Source: Synechococcus sp. KORDI-49
GTDB taxonomy: Bacteria > Cyanobacteriota > Cyanobacteriia > PCC-6307 > Cyanobiaceae
Length of the DNA stretch: 64,000 nt
Assembly (NCBI RefSeq): GCF_000737575.1
Contig: NZ_CP006270.1
Span: 189,163 to 253,162, forward strand
Reading direction: 5' to 3'
Shown: in pieces, positions 8,718 through 15,684 of the stretch
How positions within the stretch are numbered: position 1 is the stretch's first letter
How the letters are laid out: every line of letters starts with the position of its first letter
Notes under the pieces: model-generated
What the model saw: only the letters and a program-made list of their open reading frames with translations
Databases searched by the model: none
Told to the model about the DNA's origin: nothing
Made by a program: the position numbers and the translations under genes

Positions 8718-8840
8718 ATGAAAATTGAACTCGCCCACGCCTACCCGATCGGCACGATGATCCTGGAAGGCCATCATCAGCCGTTTCACGCCCTGGCTTG
8801 TCCGCTGAAGCCTGTGATCATCAAACGCGCTCGTCGTTGA
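8718..8840 (+). CDS. mini-protein of the HQPFHALAC family
   Basis: 40 aa. The sequence follows the plan MKIELAHAYPIGTMILEG - HHQPFHALACPLKP - basic tail. It is a clear paralogue of the 44-aa protein at 11446-11580 on the other strand (shared MKxxLA, G-x-x-I/L-x-EG and HQPFHALAC). Conservation between two separate loci is the main evidence that this short frame is real. No family is known to me. It lies 20 bp from the convergently transcribed 75-aa gene and belongs to the mini-protein cluster around CP12. Confidence 0.6.
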   Translation: MKIELAHAYPIGTMILEGHHQPFHALACPLKPVIIKRARR

Positions 8841-8860
8841 GTTCGGCCGATCAACGGGGC

Positions 8861-9088
8861 CTAAGCGGCGACCTTCTTCGAGAGATCCGTCTGAATCATC
8901 AACATCAGCCGCTCCGGCGATTTGTACTGCCGCGGCAGGGAACGGTGAAGCAAGCGCAGCCGGTCCCAGCAGACGGTTCGTTGAAGTTCCCTGCCTGTTT
9001 TGCCTTGCCGGATCAGGATCTTCAGTGCCTTGCAGTACAGCGGGTAGCTGGCCTCGAGCTCACCGATGCTCAGGCTTGATGTTGTCAT
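8861..9088 (-). CDS. mini-protein of the VCWxRLxxLH family (copy 1)
   Basis: 75 aa from the ATG at 9088 (AAGG-type ribosome-binding site upstream). It is largely helical, with the core CKALKILIRQG then TVCWDRLRLLHRSLPRQYKSP. The same core (SVCWRRLNRLHQAMPDRY) is in the 88-aa protein at 10285, on the opposite strand beyond CP12 and the regulator, so the two are paralogues. A CCCC-AAAT-GGG dyad lies 60 bp before its start. A short helical DNA- or protein-binding unit is possible; no function is known. Confidence 0.7.
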   Translation of the reverse strand: MTTSSLSIGELEASYPLYCKALKILIRQGKTGRELQRTVCWDRLRLLHRSLPRQYKSPERLMLMIQTDLSKKVAA

Positions 9089-9144
9089 GCAGCACCTTCG
9101 TTTTTGCTGCGTCATTGTGCGCTGCCATGCCGGATCGCATCGCC

Positions 9145-9182
9145 TCCCATTTGGGGACATTCGTTCTGTCCCCGGATGGGGG
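9145..9182. promoter_or_regulatory. two G/C dyads between divergent mini-gene and CP12
   Basis: On the minus strand CCCC-AAAT-GGG (9156 down to 9146) places its first G 60 bp before the ATG at 9088. On the plus strand CCCC-GGAT-GGGGGTA (9170-9184) places its first G 58 bp before the GTG of the CP12 gene. Each divergent gene therefore has its own copy at the same distance, which argues for a functional promoter or operator element. Confidence 0.55.
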
Positions 9183-9235
9183 TAGTGAGCACAGCCCCCA
9201 TCGAGGTTGTATGACCTCGAGTTGCAGAACCACGG

Positions 9236-9454
9236 GTGGACACGATCGAAACCCATATCGCCAAGGACCGCGAGGAACTGGCCAGAGCCCAGGCCAGCGG
9301 AGACGAGGCCAAGGCACGGCATTACGCCACGGAACTGGAGGGGCTTGAGACCTACCGCAGCCATCACCCCGATGATCACAAGGATCCCACCTCGCTTGAG
9401 GTGCATTGCGATCTCAACCCAGACGCCCCTGAATGTCGCGTCTATGACGACTGA
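9236..9454 (+). CDS. cp12: CP12-domain protein, C-terminal cysteine pair only
   Basis: 72 aa, GTG start. The C-terminus (LEVHCDLNPDAPECRVYDD) is the CP12 signature with its redox cysteine pair, which in classical CP12 binds GAPDH. The N-terminal cysteine pair is absent and the AWD_VEEL core is not recognisable, so this is a shortened CP12 type. CP12 switches the Calvin cycle off in the dark by bridging GAPDH and phosphoribulokinase; a variant with only the C-terminal pair may act on GAPDH alone. It is preceded at 58 bp by the G/C dyad. Confidence 0.75.
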   Translation: MDTIETHIAKDREELARAQASGDEAKARHYATELEGLETYRSHHPDDHKDPTSLEVHCDLNPDAPECRVYDD

Positions 9455-9516
9455 CAACGGCGATTCCGGAATGATTCCTCTGCCTGGCAAGGATGGGCAG
9501 AGGGAGGAGCTCTGGG

Positions 9517-10203
9517 ATGGATCTGACGCCGTATCTCCAGCACCAGCCAAGGTCGGTTGACGATGAGCCGCTGTTGTCTGTGGCGATCACAGGCAGGATT
9601 GCGCTGGCGATGAAGGGGCGGTTTTTTCTGCGTTGCTTCTGTGAAAGTCTCACGGAACGGGCCCAGATCGGGTGCGCTGTGACCGATGAAGAGTCCTGCT
9701 TGACATATCTCGATCAGGACCAGTTTGAATTGCTTCTGTGCACGGATCTGCTGGAACGTGGCAATGGTTTTGAGTTGGTTCGCAAAGCAAGGGAAAAGCA
9801 GCCGGACCTGAAGGTTGTTGTTCTGGCTCTGAGCGATGCCATCCCGGTGGAGTACGACGCTGCCCCCTGGCTTGAGGCTGTTGTCGCTGAAGCTGACATC
9901 ATCGAAGATCGCAAACCCCTGGAAGCTGCCGTGCTGGCCGTGATGGGACATCACTCCTATCGCAGCCCTTCGCTGCGCTCTGACGAGCTTCCTTACCTGA
10001 GCTGCCCGAGGCTGACCCCCCGGGAATATGAAGTGCTGGATCGTCTTGCCCGCGGCATGTCCGATCGGGAGATCGCCGAGGATCTTGTGGTTACCGAAGA
10101 AACCGCTCGCACCTACACCAAGCGCCTGCTGCGCACGCTTGAGGTGAATAACAGAGTGCAGGCGGTGCTGAAGGGAATGCGTTGCGGAATGGTTCAGATC
10201 TGA
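9517..10203 (+). CDS. LuxR/NarL-type regulator with atypical receiver (paralogue 3)
   Basis: 228 aa. The ATG at 9517 is preferred over 9493 because GGGAGGAG lies just upstream. Receiver-like N-terminal half, then a LuxR helix-turn-helix: RLTPREYEVLDRLARGMSDR ... EETARTYTKRLLRTLEV. The segment FELLLCTDLLERGNG has Thr where the phosphorylatable Asp is expected, paralleling the Ser in the proteins at 6214 and 23596. It lies between the two VCWxRLxxLH paralogues and beside CP12, so it is the obvious candidate regulator of that cluster, although this is inference. Confidence 0.8.
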   Translation: MDLTPYLQHQPRSVDDEPLLSVAITGRIALAMKGRFFLRCFCESLTERAQIGCAVTDEESCLTYLDQDQFELLLCTDLLERGNGFELVRKAREKQPDLKVVVLALSDAIPVEYDAAPWLEAVVAEADIIEDRKPLEAAVLAVMGHHSYRSPSLRSDELPYLSCPRLTPREYEVLDRLARGMSDREIAEDLVVTEETARTYTKRLLRTLEVNNRVQAVLKGMRCGMVQI

Positions 10204-10215
10204 GCCATTGATTCA

Positions 10216-10230
10216 CCCCAGATGGGGGTA
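10216..10230. promoter_or_regulatory. G/C dyad upstream of 10285+
   Basis: CCCC-AGAT-GGGGGTA. First G of the right arm is 61 bp before the ATG at 10285. A GTTAAT hexamer about 30 bp after the G-run could be a -10 element, which would place the dyad near -40 relative to a start point. Confidence 0.55.
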
Positions 10231-10284
10231 GATCCCGTTGGAACGGAGACGCGTTAATGCAACACAATCAACCCCACGGAGCTC

Positions 10285-10551
10285 ATGACGGCTATCACAT
10301 TCACCCATGAACCGACCATTGCTGAGCTCTGTGAAACCGAAGCTGTTTACATCCGTGCCATGGACTATCTCGTGGCCGATGGAGTGAAGGAAAGCGAAGC
10401 CTGCAAGAGCGTCTGCTGGCGTCGTCTGAATCGTCTGCATCAGGCCATGCCGGATCGCTACTGCGATCCACGCAGCCTGTTTCTCTCGCTTCACCAGGCC
10501 CGCCGGCGTCGCCTTGCCGTTCAGCCCAGCTCCAGGCATGCCAGACCGTAG
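10285..10551 (+). CDS. mini-protein of the VCWxRLxxLH family (copy 2)
   Basis: 88 aa, with GGAG 7 nt before the ATG. Core: VYIRAMDYLVADGVKESEAC then SVCWRRLNRLHQAMPDRY, and a basic C-terminus. Paralogue of the 75-aa protein at 8861. The final 31 bp overlap the 3' end of the convergent acetyltransferase gene. Function unknown; size, basic helices and repeated association with the G/C dyad are what can be seen. Confidence 0.7.
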   Translation: MTAITFTHEPTIAELCETEAVYIRAMDYLVADGVKESEACKSVCWRRLNRLHQAMPDRYCDPRSLFLSLHQARRRRLAVQPSSRHARP

Positions 10552-11423
10552 ATGTTCTGATCATGGCCGTTGTCCAGGCTGCCCCTGTACATGCGATGGG
10601 TGGCTCCCATCCGCCGGAACCCCTTGGCGCCCGCCACGGTTCGGGCGGATCGGTTGTGGCCTGGGGTGTCGATGAGGATGATGCCCTTGTGCCGGTCCAT
10701 GGCATTGCTCAGCAACAGGGATGCGATGCCCGGTTCTTCCGCCAGCAGAGGGCCGATGCGCCAGCCCTGCCCGATGGGCAGCAGGCATGGGCGGATGCGC
10801 ACGTAGCCATGGCATTGCTGCGTTGCATCCATGGCCACGAACACATCCCCTGCCCGGTGATTCAGCCACTGTTCCAGGAAGTGAGGTCTCGGGCTGATTT
10901 CATGGCGTTCGTCATAGGCCTGAACGGCATCGATCGAGATGTTCCCGAGGGGAACAACCGTGATGTCGTTGCGATGCAGCAACCGGCTGCTCGGATGGGT
11001 CGATGACTCCTCCAGGCACAGATGTTGCCGCCGCGTGGTGATGGAATCCCTTCGGAACCCTTCACGCTGGTAGAACTCCACCATCGCCGGTGCGGCTTCC
11101 AGCCCGATGCAGGTCACATCAGCGAGAGACGTCAGTGCGTGTTCCCACAATCGCTTGCCGACACCACGGCCGCGATGGTCCGGGTGAACCACGAAGAGAC
11201 CGATGAAGCCGTAATCAGGGTTGTATTTCACGGCGGCGATGCAGCCCACGGGCTCGTCGTTCTGCCATGCCAGCCACACACCCTGGTTTCCCGTGTTGGC
11301 GTAGATCGCGATGTCGCCAACACCTGGAGCGAAATCTTCCTGACGCGCCAGTTGGGTGATGAAGTTCAGGTCCGTGTCCTGAAAGGCTCGGATCTCCAGG
11401 GACGACTTCACGGCAGCACTCAC
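10521..11423 (-). CDS. tandem GNAT acetyltransferase (GNAT + Acetyltransf_18-like)
   Basis: About 300 aa from the GTG at 11423; a further in-frame GTG at 11411 is possible, and starts above 11446 are unlikely because they would overlap a separate mini-gene. The N-terminal GNAT domain shows VHPDHRGRGVGKRLW (acetyl-CoA loop) and FYQREGFRR. The C-terminal half (YVRIRPCLLPIGQGWRIGPL, GFRRMGATHRMYRG) resembles the second domain of YitH/HolE-like acetyltransferases. Substrate unknown. Confidence 0.8.
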   Translation of the reverse strand: MSAAVKSSLEIRAFQDTDLNFITQLARQEDFAPGVGDIAIYANTGNQGVWLAWQNDEPVGCIAAVKYNPDYGFIGLFVVHPDHRGRGVGKRLWEHALTSLADVTCIGLEAAPAMVEFYQREGFRRDSITTRRQHLCLEESSTHPSSRLLHRNDITVVPLGNISIDAVQAYDERHEISPRPHFLEQWLNHRAGDVFVAMDATQQCHGYVRIRPCLLPIGQGWRIGPLLAEEPGIASLLLSNAMDRHKGIILIDTPGHNRSARTVAGAKGFRRMGATHRMYRGSLDNGHDQNIYGLACLELG

Positions 11424-11445
11424 ACCAAGCGTTGGCCGTTGTTGC

Positions 11446-11580
11446 TCACTTGTCGCTTCTCGGCCGTGCGATCCGGATCGTGCTTGGCCGCAGTGCACAG
11501 GCCAGAGCATGGAAGGGTTGGTGGGTTCCCTCAACAATCAGGCTTCCCATCGGTTGTGCCTGAGCCAAGTCGAGTTTCAT
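11446..11580 (-). CDS. mini-protein of the HQPFHALAC family (copy 2)
   Basis: 44 aa. Plan: MKLDLAQAQPMGSLIVEG - THQPFHALACALRP - basic tail. Paralogue of the 40-aa protein at 8718. The ATG at 11580 has GAGG about 9 nt upstream, and a CCCC-AGAT-GGGG dyad whose first G is 56 bp upstream. It ends 22 bp before the acetyltransferase start and may be co-transcribed with it. No known family. Confidence 0.6.
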   Translation of the reverse strand: MKLDLAQAQPMGSLIVEGTHQPFHALACALRPSTIRIARPRSDK

Positions 11581-11632
11581 GGCATTGCCTCGAACTGGTT
11601 CTGTCTACTCCGGCTGAGTCCTGAGGCCCAAT

Positions 11633-11644
11633 CCCCATCTGGGG
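11633..11644. promoter_or_regulatory. G/C dyad upstream of 11580-
   Basis: Plus strand CCCC-ATCT-GGGG; on the minus strand this is CCCC-AGAT-GGGG, the same core as the dyad at 10216. It is 56 bp before the ATG of the 44-aa mini-gene and about 136 bp before the plus-strand gene at 11777. Confidence 0.5.
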
Positions 11645-11776
11645 ACAACCTTGCTTGCTGGATGTTTGTTGGCTTACACAGGCAAGTTGTGTTGCCTCCG
11701 CTTCTGATGTTCTGACGGATTGATGACAGACAGGCCCTCAATGACTTAGCAATTAAGAAGGAGCAACAGGATCGAC

Positions 11777-11995
11777 ATGGTCATGACACCGATGTCTGTC
11801 AAGCCGACCGAGGACACCCTGATTGATGCACTGCGGGGTTGCCAGGGGCGCCAGGAACTGAAGCAGCTCGAACAGCGACTCGCCACGGTGGAGGATGCGC
11901 CTCCCCTGTTCGACTGGATCTGCGACCTGCTGGTCAAGCGGCGTGTTTCCAGAATCCTGGCGGCGAAGCTGCTCTTGCAGCTCCATAAGACCTGA
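11777..11995 (+). CDS. small helical protein, function unknown
   Basis: 72 aa from ATG 11777 (a second ATG two codons on is equally possible); AAGGAG lies about 15 nt upstream. It is helical with leucine-rich stretches (LKQLEQRLATVEDAPPLFDW, SRILAAKLLLQLHKT). No family recognised. The 195 bp upstream contains only the dyad described at 11633. Confidence 0.6.
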   Translation: MVMTPMSVKPTEDTLIDALRGCQGRQELKQLEQRLATVEDAPPLFDWICDLLVKRRVSRILAAKLLLQLHKT

Positions 11996-12015
11996 ATCGC
12001 GTTCGGCTCGATCTG

Positions 12016-12222
12016 TTATTTGATGCCGTAAGTCTCGATGGGATTCTCTTCCCCCATGGCCTGACGCCGCCTCAGCTCGAACTCCAGCTGCCGGAGCTTT
12101 TCGGCGTTTTTGATGTTTTCTCCTTCCGTCCAGTGATGCGGGTGAGCTAACCGCGACTGCAGCTCTGCGATGTGACTGATGAGTTGTCTCGCGGGGGCCT
12201 CGTAGCCTTGGGTCAACATCAC
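12016..12222 (-). CDS. small helical protein, function unknown
   Basis: 68 aa. Amphipathic helices: QLISHIAELQSRLAH and AEKLRQLEFELRRRQAM; possibly a short coiled coil. Convergent with the 72-aa gene ending at 11995. No family recognised. Confidence 0.55.
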   Translation of the reverse strand: MMLTQGYEAPARQLISHIAELQSRLAHPHHWTEGENIKNAEKLRQLEFELRRRQAMGEENPIETYGIK

Positions 12223-12244
12223 TATGGTCGGCTCACCGCAAAGG

Positions 12245-12433
12245 TCACTCAGCGGTTCTACTCATGCGGCCCGCACGCCGGCGCTCATCCTGGGACCGCC
12301 GTTTCAGTGCCGCATGGCGGAACGCCGTTTCAAGCCGGGTGAGTCTTGGTTGTTTGTCCTTCACGGCCGCTTCCCCGCGGGCGCGGGCGGCGTTGATGAA
12401 ATCGTCAGCCTTGGTTCCACTCAATCCGCTCAT
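12245..12433 (-). CDS. small basic protein, function unknown
   Basis: 62 aa, very rich in Arg, Lys and Ala (KADDFINAARARGEAAVKD, RLETAFRHAALKRRSQDERR). Likely helical; could bind nucleic acid. No homologue in the window. The frame looks coding but the evidence is thin. Confidence 0.4.
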   Translation of the reverse strand: MSGLSGTKADDFINAARARGEAAVKDKQPRLTRLETAFRHAALKRRSQDERRRAGRMSRTAE

Positions 12434-12548
12434 GTTTCGTGTTCATCTCTCTTCACGATGCCCGCAAGCTCGTGTGAACAGTTGCAATCAACAGCCCTTC
12501 TTTCGAATTGAAGCCTGAAAACCCCTTGGCATGAAGCCGGAAGTGCAC

Positions 12549-12577
12549 AAAAAAACCGAGCCGATGTCGGCCCGGTT
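12549..12577 (-). terminator. intrinsic terminator of the DUF4278 gene
   Basis: On the minus strand AACCGGGCCGA and TCGGCTCGGTT pair over 11 bp (one G-U) around a 2-nt loop and run directly into T7. It lies 23 bp after the DUF4278 stop codon. Confidence 0.85.
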
Positions 12578-12599
12578 TGCAAGGTTTGGGTCTGGGCAA

Positions 12600-12803
12600 T
12601 CAGCACCAGTTGGCAGCCATCTCCTCGTAGGACACGCCACGGACGTAGGTGTTGCCGCGGTAGGTGAGAGGGGTGGCTGGGTTGCCACCGGCAGCTCTGT
12701 TGCTCAGATAGCTGCTGCGGCGATAGGTGAGTTGAACCGGTGCGGAGGCATCAGCAGAAACCTGCTGGTTGTACTCGGCACCGCGATAAAGCAGAGCGGA
12801 CAT
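12600..12803 (-). CDS. DUF4278 family protein (copy 1)
   Basis: 67 aa with the repeated L-x-YRG-x-x-Y motif typical of DUF4278: ALLYRGAEY, LTYRRSSY and LTYRGNTY, then VRGVSYE. DUF4278 proteins are short cyanobacterial proteins of unknown function. A second member is encoded at 24297. Both have a GTA-N8-TAC sequence 85-103 bp upstream. A strong terminator follows. Confidence 0.85.
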   Translation of the reverse strand: MSALLYRGAEYNQQVSADASAPVQLTYRRSSYLSNRAAGGNPATPLTYRGNTYVRGVSYEEMAANWC

Positions 12804-12887
12804 GATGAGTTCCTCGAAGCAAGCTCAGGTCCCCGTTCCATGGCCTGAGTCGAACTGCGCTTCGCAGCGATTGCGAAGTGAACGTGT

Positions 12888-12901
12888 GTAGCTGTTGCTA
12901 C
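12888..12901. promoter_or_regulatory. GTA-N8-TAC site upstream of DUF4278 gene 1
   Basis: GTAGCTGTTGCTAC matches the NtcA consensus GTA-N8-TAC and has perfect 5-bp arms (GTAGC/GCTAC). It is 85 bp before the DUF4278 ATG. The reverse complement of exactly the same 14 bases is upstream of the other DUF4278 gene. A TATAAA lies beside it at 12909-12914 on the minus strand. Confidence 0.5.
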
Positions 12902-12961
12902 GACCCTTTTATAAGACTTTGGGCGGTTGGATAGTCGTTCAGGTTGATACCGAATTCTCAA

Positions 12962-13395
12962 GATCGTTCCCAAGGGGAAGGCCGCCCCTCCCGGATGGGA
13001 AGGACGGCCTATCTCGCTCGTTTGTGCATAGCAATCGACCTAATCAGTGATGCTTCAAGGGTGTTGGAACCTCAAGCAAATGGACTGAAGAAACGGTCGA
13101 AGCGTCTGGCTTGATGGCGCCTGGGGCCAGGGAGTCCAGAGGTTGGGCCGGCATCCTTCAGGGCACCTTGGTCTTTGGCGGTGCAGAGGATGGTCGACTG
13201 GTCGGACGCACAGCTGTGTCGTCGCAGACGAAAGGCCCACGCATGGGTGGAAACTGTTGGAGCAGGGGCCGGAAAGTCAGGCTGCTTCTGGGATGTGCTC
13301 AGGTGGAGTGTCGGCCGTCATGGCTCCTCCGATCTCGATGAACACAGTGTTGGTGTTCCAGGCGACAAAGACAATCGGTGTTAAGGCGCATTGCC
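12962..13395. repeat. 434-bp direct repeat, left copy
   Basis: Identical base for base to 15685-16118, with a constant offset of 2723. Flanking bases differ on both sides of both copies, so these are the true ends. The unit contains a 14-bp GC-rich hairpin (12979-13010). On the minus strand it also holds a short frame beginning near NTNTVFIEIGGAMTADTPPE, broken by stops and frame changes, which looks like a decayed gene tail. The repeat abuts the FRP end of the OCP operon. Confidence 0.95.
12979..13010. other. long GC-rich hairpin inside left repeat
   Basis: The 14-bp arms 12979-12992 and 12997-13010 pair with a few wobble pairs around a 4-nt loop. Terminator-like in shape for minus-strand transcription, but followed by TTCCCCTT rather than a T-run. 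An identical copy is at 15702-15733. Confidence 0.6.
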
Positions 13396-13438
13396 TCGAG
13401 GCAGCGGAACGCCGAAGTTGGAGACGGCGTGCCTCGAG
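13393..13438 (-). other. hairpin downstream of FRP at the repeat junction
   Basis: On the minus strand GAGGCA-CGCCG can pair with CGGCG and TGCCTC across an internal loop; two copies of GCCTCGAG bracket it. It lies between the FRP stop (13456) and the left repeat and spans the exact repeat boundary, so it is either the 3' structure of the operon or part of the recombination junction. Confidence 0.4.
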
Positions 13439-13455
13439 CGACTGGGATCAGCCGC

Positions 13456-13776
13456 TCAGAACATCGACATCGCCTTGATTTTGCTCACCTTCTTCTGATC
13501 CAGTCCCTGGAGATCATCCATGGCGATCAGCTTCTGTTTGATCATGTCGGCCAGTACGAACAGCACGTTGCCTTCTTCAAATTCAGAGCGTCCCTCGTAT
13601 TGATAACGTTCAGTACTGAGATAGTCGTGTAGTTTCCAAACAGATTCTGCTGAATCAAGCTGGCTTGATTGCTCCTGCAATGTGTTGATCAAGGCAGTGA
13701 TCGAACGATGCTTGCCGAGCTCAAAGGCATGTCGGGCAACGGTTTGTTCTTCGAGTGTCCAGTCTGTTGCCGACAT
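13456..13776 (-). CDS. frp: fluorescence recovery protein
   Basis: 106 aa. Matches FRP through the central VWKLHDYLSTERYQYEGR segment, the following helix ending LADMIKQKLI, and the C-terminal KVSKIKAM. FRP binds the active red form of OCP, detaches it from the phycobilisome and speeds its return to the orange form, ending photoprotective quenching. It is the last gene of ocp-crtW-frp, 44 bp after the ketolase. Its presence indicates an OCP1-type carotenoid protein. Confidence 0.88.
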   Translation of the reverse strand: MSATDWTLEEQTVARHAFELGKHRSITALINTLQEQSSQLDSAESVWKLHDYLSTERYQYEGRSEFEEGNVLFVLADMIKQKLIAMDDLQGLDQKKVSKIKAMSMF

Positions 13777-13820
13777 GAAAAAGATTGTGGTGAGGGGGAA
13801 TCAGATGTGATCAGGGTCGA

Positions 13821-14555
13821 TCAAGAGCGATGATGATCCCGAAGCAGTGGCAGCTGAAACCAGGGTGTGGATGGCGAATCATGATGTTCACGATGATAGC
13901 CAAAGTGGTAACAGGCTGCGAAAGACAAGACAGGATTGAGCGCCAGGCTGCGAGAGGTGATGCCCGGTTGTGACGTCACTCCTCTCCGGTGTGGCATCCA
14001 GGTTCCCACCAGAAACAGCTGACATGAACTGATGATCAGTGGCAGAACGCAGAACAGCAGTAATGGCAGTGCATGATCGGTCTGATGGTGGCGCGTCAGG
14101 TTGAAGAGAACGAACCAGAAGCCACCCAGGTTCAGCAATTGTTTCCAGCTCAGATAGTTGCCCATGAAGTGGACATACCAACTGAAGATGCCGTCATTGG
14201 TGGAGCGTTGATAGTCAGGATCCCGATCGGATTCAGGTGCCTGATGATGACGTCGGTGGTTCCGGTAGCAGAGCCTGTAGGACAGGCCCGCGTACAGAAA
14301 CAGGCAGACCCTGCCGATCAGGCGGTTCAGCCCAGGCTGTTTTGGAACGAGGCTGTTGTGCATGGCGTCGTGGGCCACGATGAACAGTCCCGTGTGCAGA
14401 AACGCCCTGACCAGGACAACCGCGCCGAGCAGCAGCGGTGGGATCTGATCCAGCGACAGGTTCAGGCTGAAGGCCAGCGTCAGCAGCCAGGCTGATCCGA
14501 TCAGACCAGCCAGGGCGAGACCCTGCTGGCCCTGACGGTTCAACTCACTTGCCAC
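13821..14555 (-). CDS. crtW: beta-carotene ketolase (CrtW type)
   Basis: 244 aa from the GTG at 14555, which overlaps the OCP stop codon; a TTG at 14543 is an alternative. It is a di-iron membrane enzyme: the three histidine motifs HDAMH, HRRHH and HREHH are present between four hydrophobic segments. It oxidises beta-carotene to echinenone/canthaxanthin, the keto-carotenoids OCP needs as chromophore. The overlap with ocp implies coupled expression, so chromophore and apoprotein are made together. Confidence 0.88.
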   Translation of the reverse strand: MASELNRQGQQGLALAGLIGSAWLLTLAFSLNLSLDQIPPLLLGAVVLVRAFLHTGLFIVAHDAMHNSLVPKQPGLNRLIGRVCLFLYAGLSYRLCYRNHRRHHQAPESDRDPDYQRSTNDGIFSWYVHFMGNYLSWKQLLNLGGFWFVLFNLTRHHQTDHALPLLLFCVLPLIISSCQLFLVGTWMPHRRGVTSQPGITSRSLALNPVLSFAACYHFGYHREHHDSPSTPWFQLPLLRDHHRS

Positions 14556-15501
14556 CCAGTTTGAGCAATTCAGCCGGGGAGGCGAGCAGGTCGATGGCCA
14601 CGAAATAGATCTTGTCGTTTTCATCCAGCAGGAAGCGCCAGGCCACGTTCATGCCCACCTCGCGTCCGAACCAGGGCGTCTGCACCTTGCCGGTGACCTT
14701 GATCTGGTTGAAGCCGCCCTCGGTCGGCTCGCCGTATCCGCCCTGAGGCATCAGCTTCAGGTTCTGGCAATCCCGCTTGAAGAACTTGAGGATGGCGTCG
14801 CGTCCGACGATCGGACGCTGGAACGGGGGCTGCAGCGCGCCGTCATCCAGGAAGAGATTGATCAGCTGATCGAAGTCGTTGGCGTTGAGCAGCTGCATGT
14901 AACTCAGGATGGTCTGATTCAGCACCCCGGGAATGAAGATCTCCTCGCGCTGATCCTCCGGGGTGGGAGCCACGATCGGCTCGGTCACCACATCGCTGTC
15001 GTTCACGTCAGGGTCGTAGCCCATGTCGACCACGAAGTTGCGAAGCAACGTGATCTGCTGGCCCTGCTCCACTTTCTTGACGGCCTCCAGCACGGAATTG
15101 GCGTTGGCAGACAGCCTGTATCCCTGAGGGATCGGCGCCACCTTGCCCTGACGCATGAATTCGCCCAGTTCGTACCAGAAGCAGAGCTTCACGTTCACCG
15201 ACCAGTAGGCGTAGCGAGCCGAAATCGGGCTGTTGATCTTGGCGGCCAGGTCACACATCACCTTGGTCTGCTCGTCGAAGCTCATCGCCAGGATCTCGTC
15301 CAGCGTCGGTCGAGCCAGAGCCATGCGGGCTGCGCCGGGGGCCGCCACCGTGATGGTTTGTCCCATCTCCAGATAGGCAAACCAGATCAGAGCCAGCTGG
15401 TCTTCCGCGCTCAGCAGCTTGAAGCGCGCCGTGATCGCCGGAACGGCATCCGCGGTCAACGTGTCCGGGAAGATCTGGCGAGCTTTGTCGAGCGTGAACA
15501 T
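14545..15501 (-). CDS. ocp: orange carotenoid protein
   Basis: 318 aa, full length. N-terminal helical carotenoid domain (DQLALIWFAYLEMGQTITVA, YWSVNVKLCFWYELGE, ITLLRNFVVDMG), a linker, and an NTF2-like C-terminal domain (NANDFDQLINLFLDDGALQP, KVTGKVQTPWFG, FVAIDLLASP). The salt-bridge Arg in LLRN, the domain-interface Glu region and the chromophore-binding Tyr and Trp motifs are all in place. OCP senses blue-green light and quenches phycobilisome energy. It is the first gene of the operon; the 183 bp upstream (to the right repeat) must hold the promoter, where TTATACC near 15593 is a possible -10. Confidence 0.95.
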   Translation of the reverse strand: MFTLDKARQIFPDTLTADAVPAITARFKLLSAEDQLALIWFAYLEMGQTITVAAPGAARMALARPTLDEILAMSFDEQTKVMCDLAAKINSPISARYAYWSVNVKLCFWYELGEFMRQGKVAPIPQGYRLSANANSVLEAVKKVEQGQQITLLRNFVVDMGYDPDVNDSDVVTEPIVAPTPEDQREEIFIPGVLNQTILSYMQLLNANDFDQLINLFLDDGALQPPFQRPIVGRDAILKFFKRDCQNLKLMPQGGYGEPTEGGFNQIKVTGKVQTPWFGREVGMNVAWRFLLDENDKIYFVAIDLLASPAELLKLGGK

Positions 15502-15684
15502 CCGCGGAGGGCACAGAGCGGCTGAACCGTAACACTATGTGTCGGGTTTGCGCGTACCTGGCGTGTCTTTGCTCTGTTGCGGCTGTGATCTGGTATAAGC
15601 CTGTCCGTTTTATCCGACGGGTCGCTCCCGGTCTGCACTCGTCAGGCTGCGAAACGTCCGCTCCGCCTGGTGCTCTGCGGTTCT

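Noticed and set aside
8442-8789. 115-aa minus-strand protein
   Set aside because: Antisense to the HQPFHALAC mini-gene, whose paralogue supports the plus strand.
13055-13341. 60-76 aa frames inside the direct repeats
   Set aside because: They appear on both strands in several frames, are Trp/Arg/Ser-rich and low in coding character; they repeat only because the DNA repeats.
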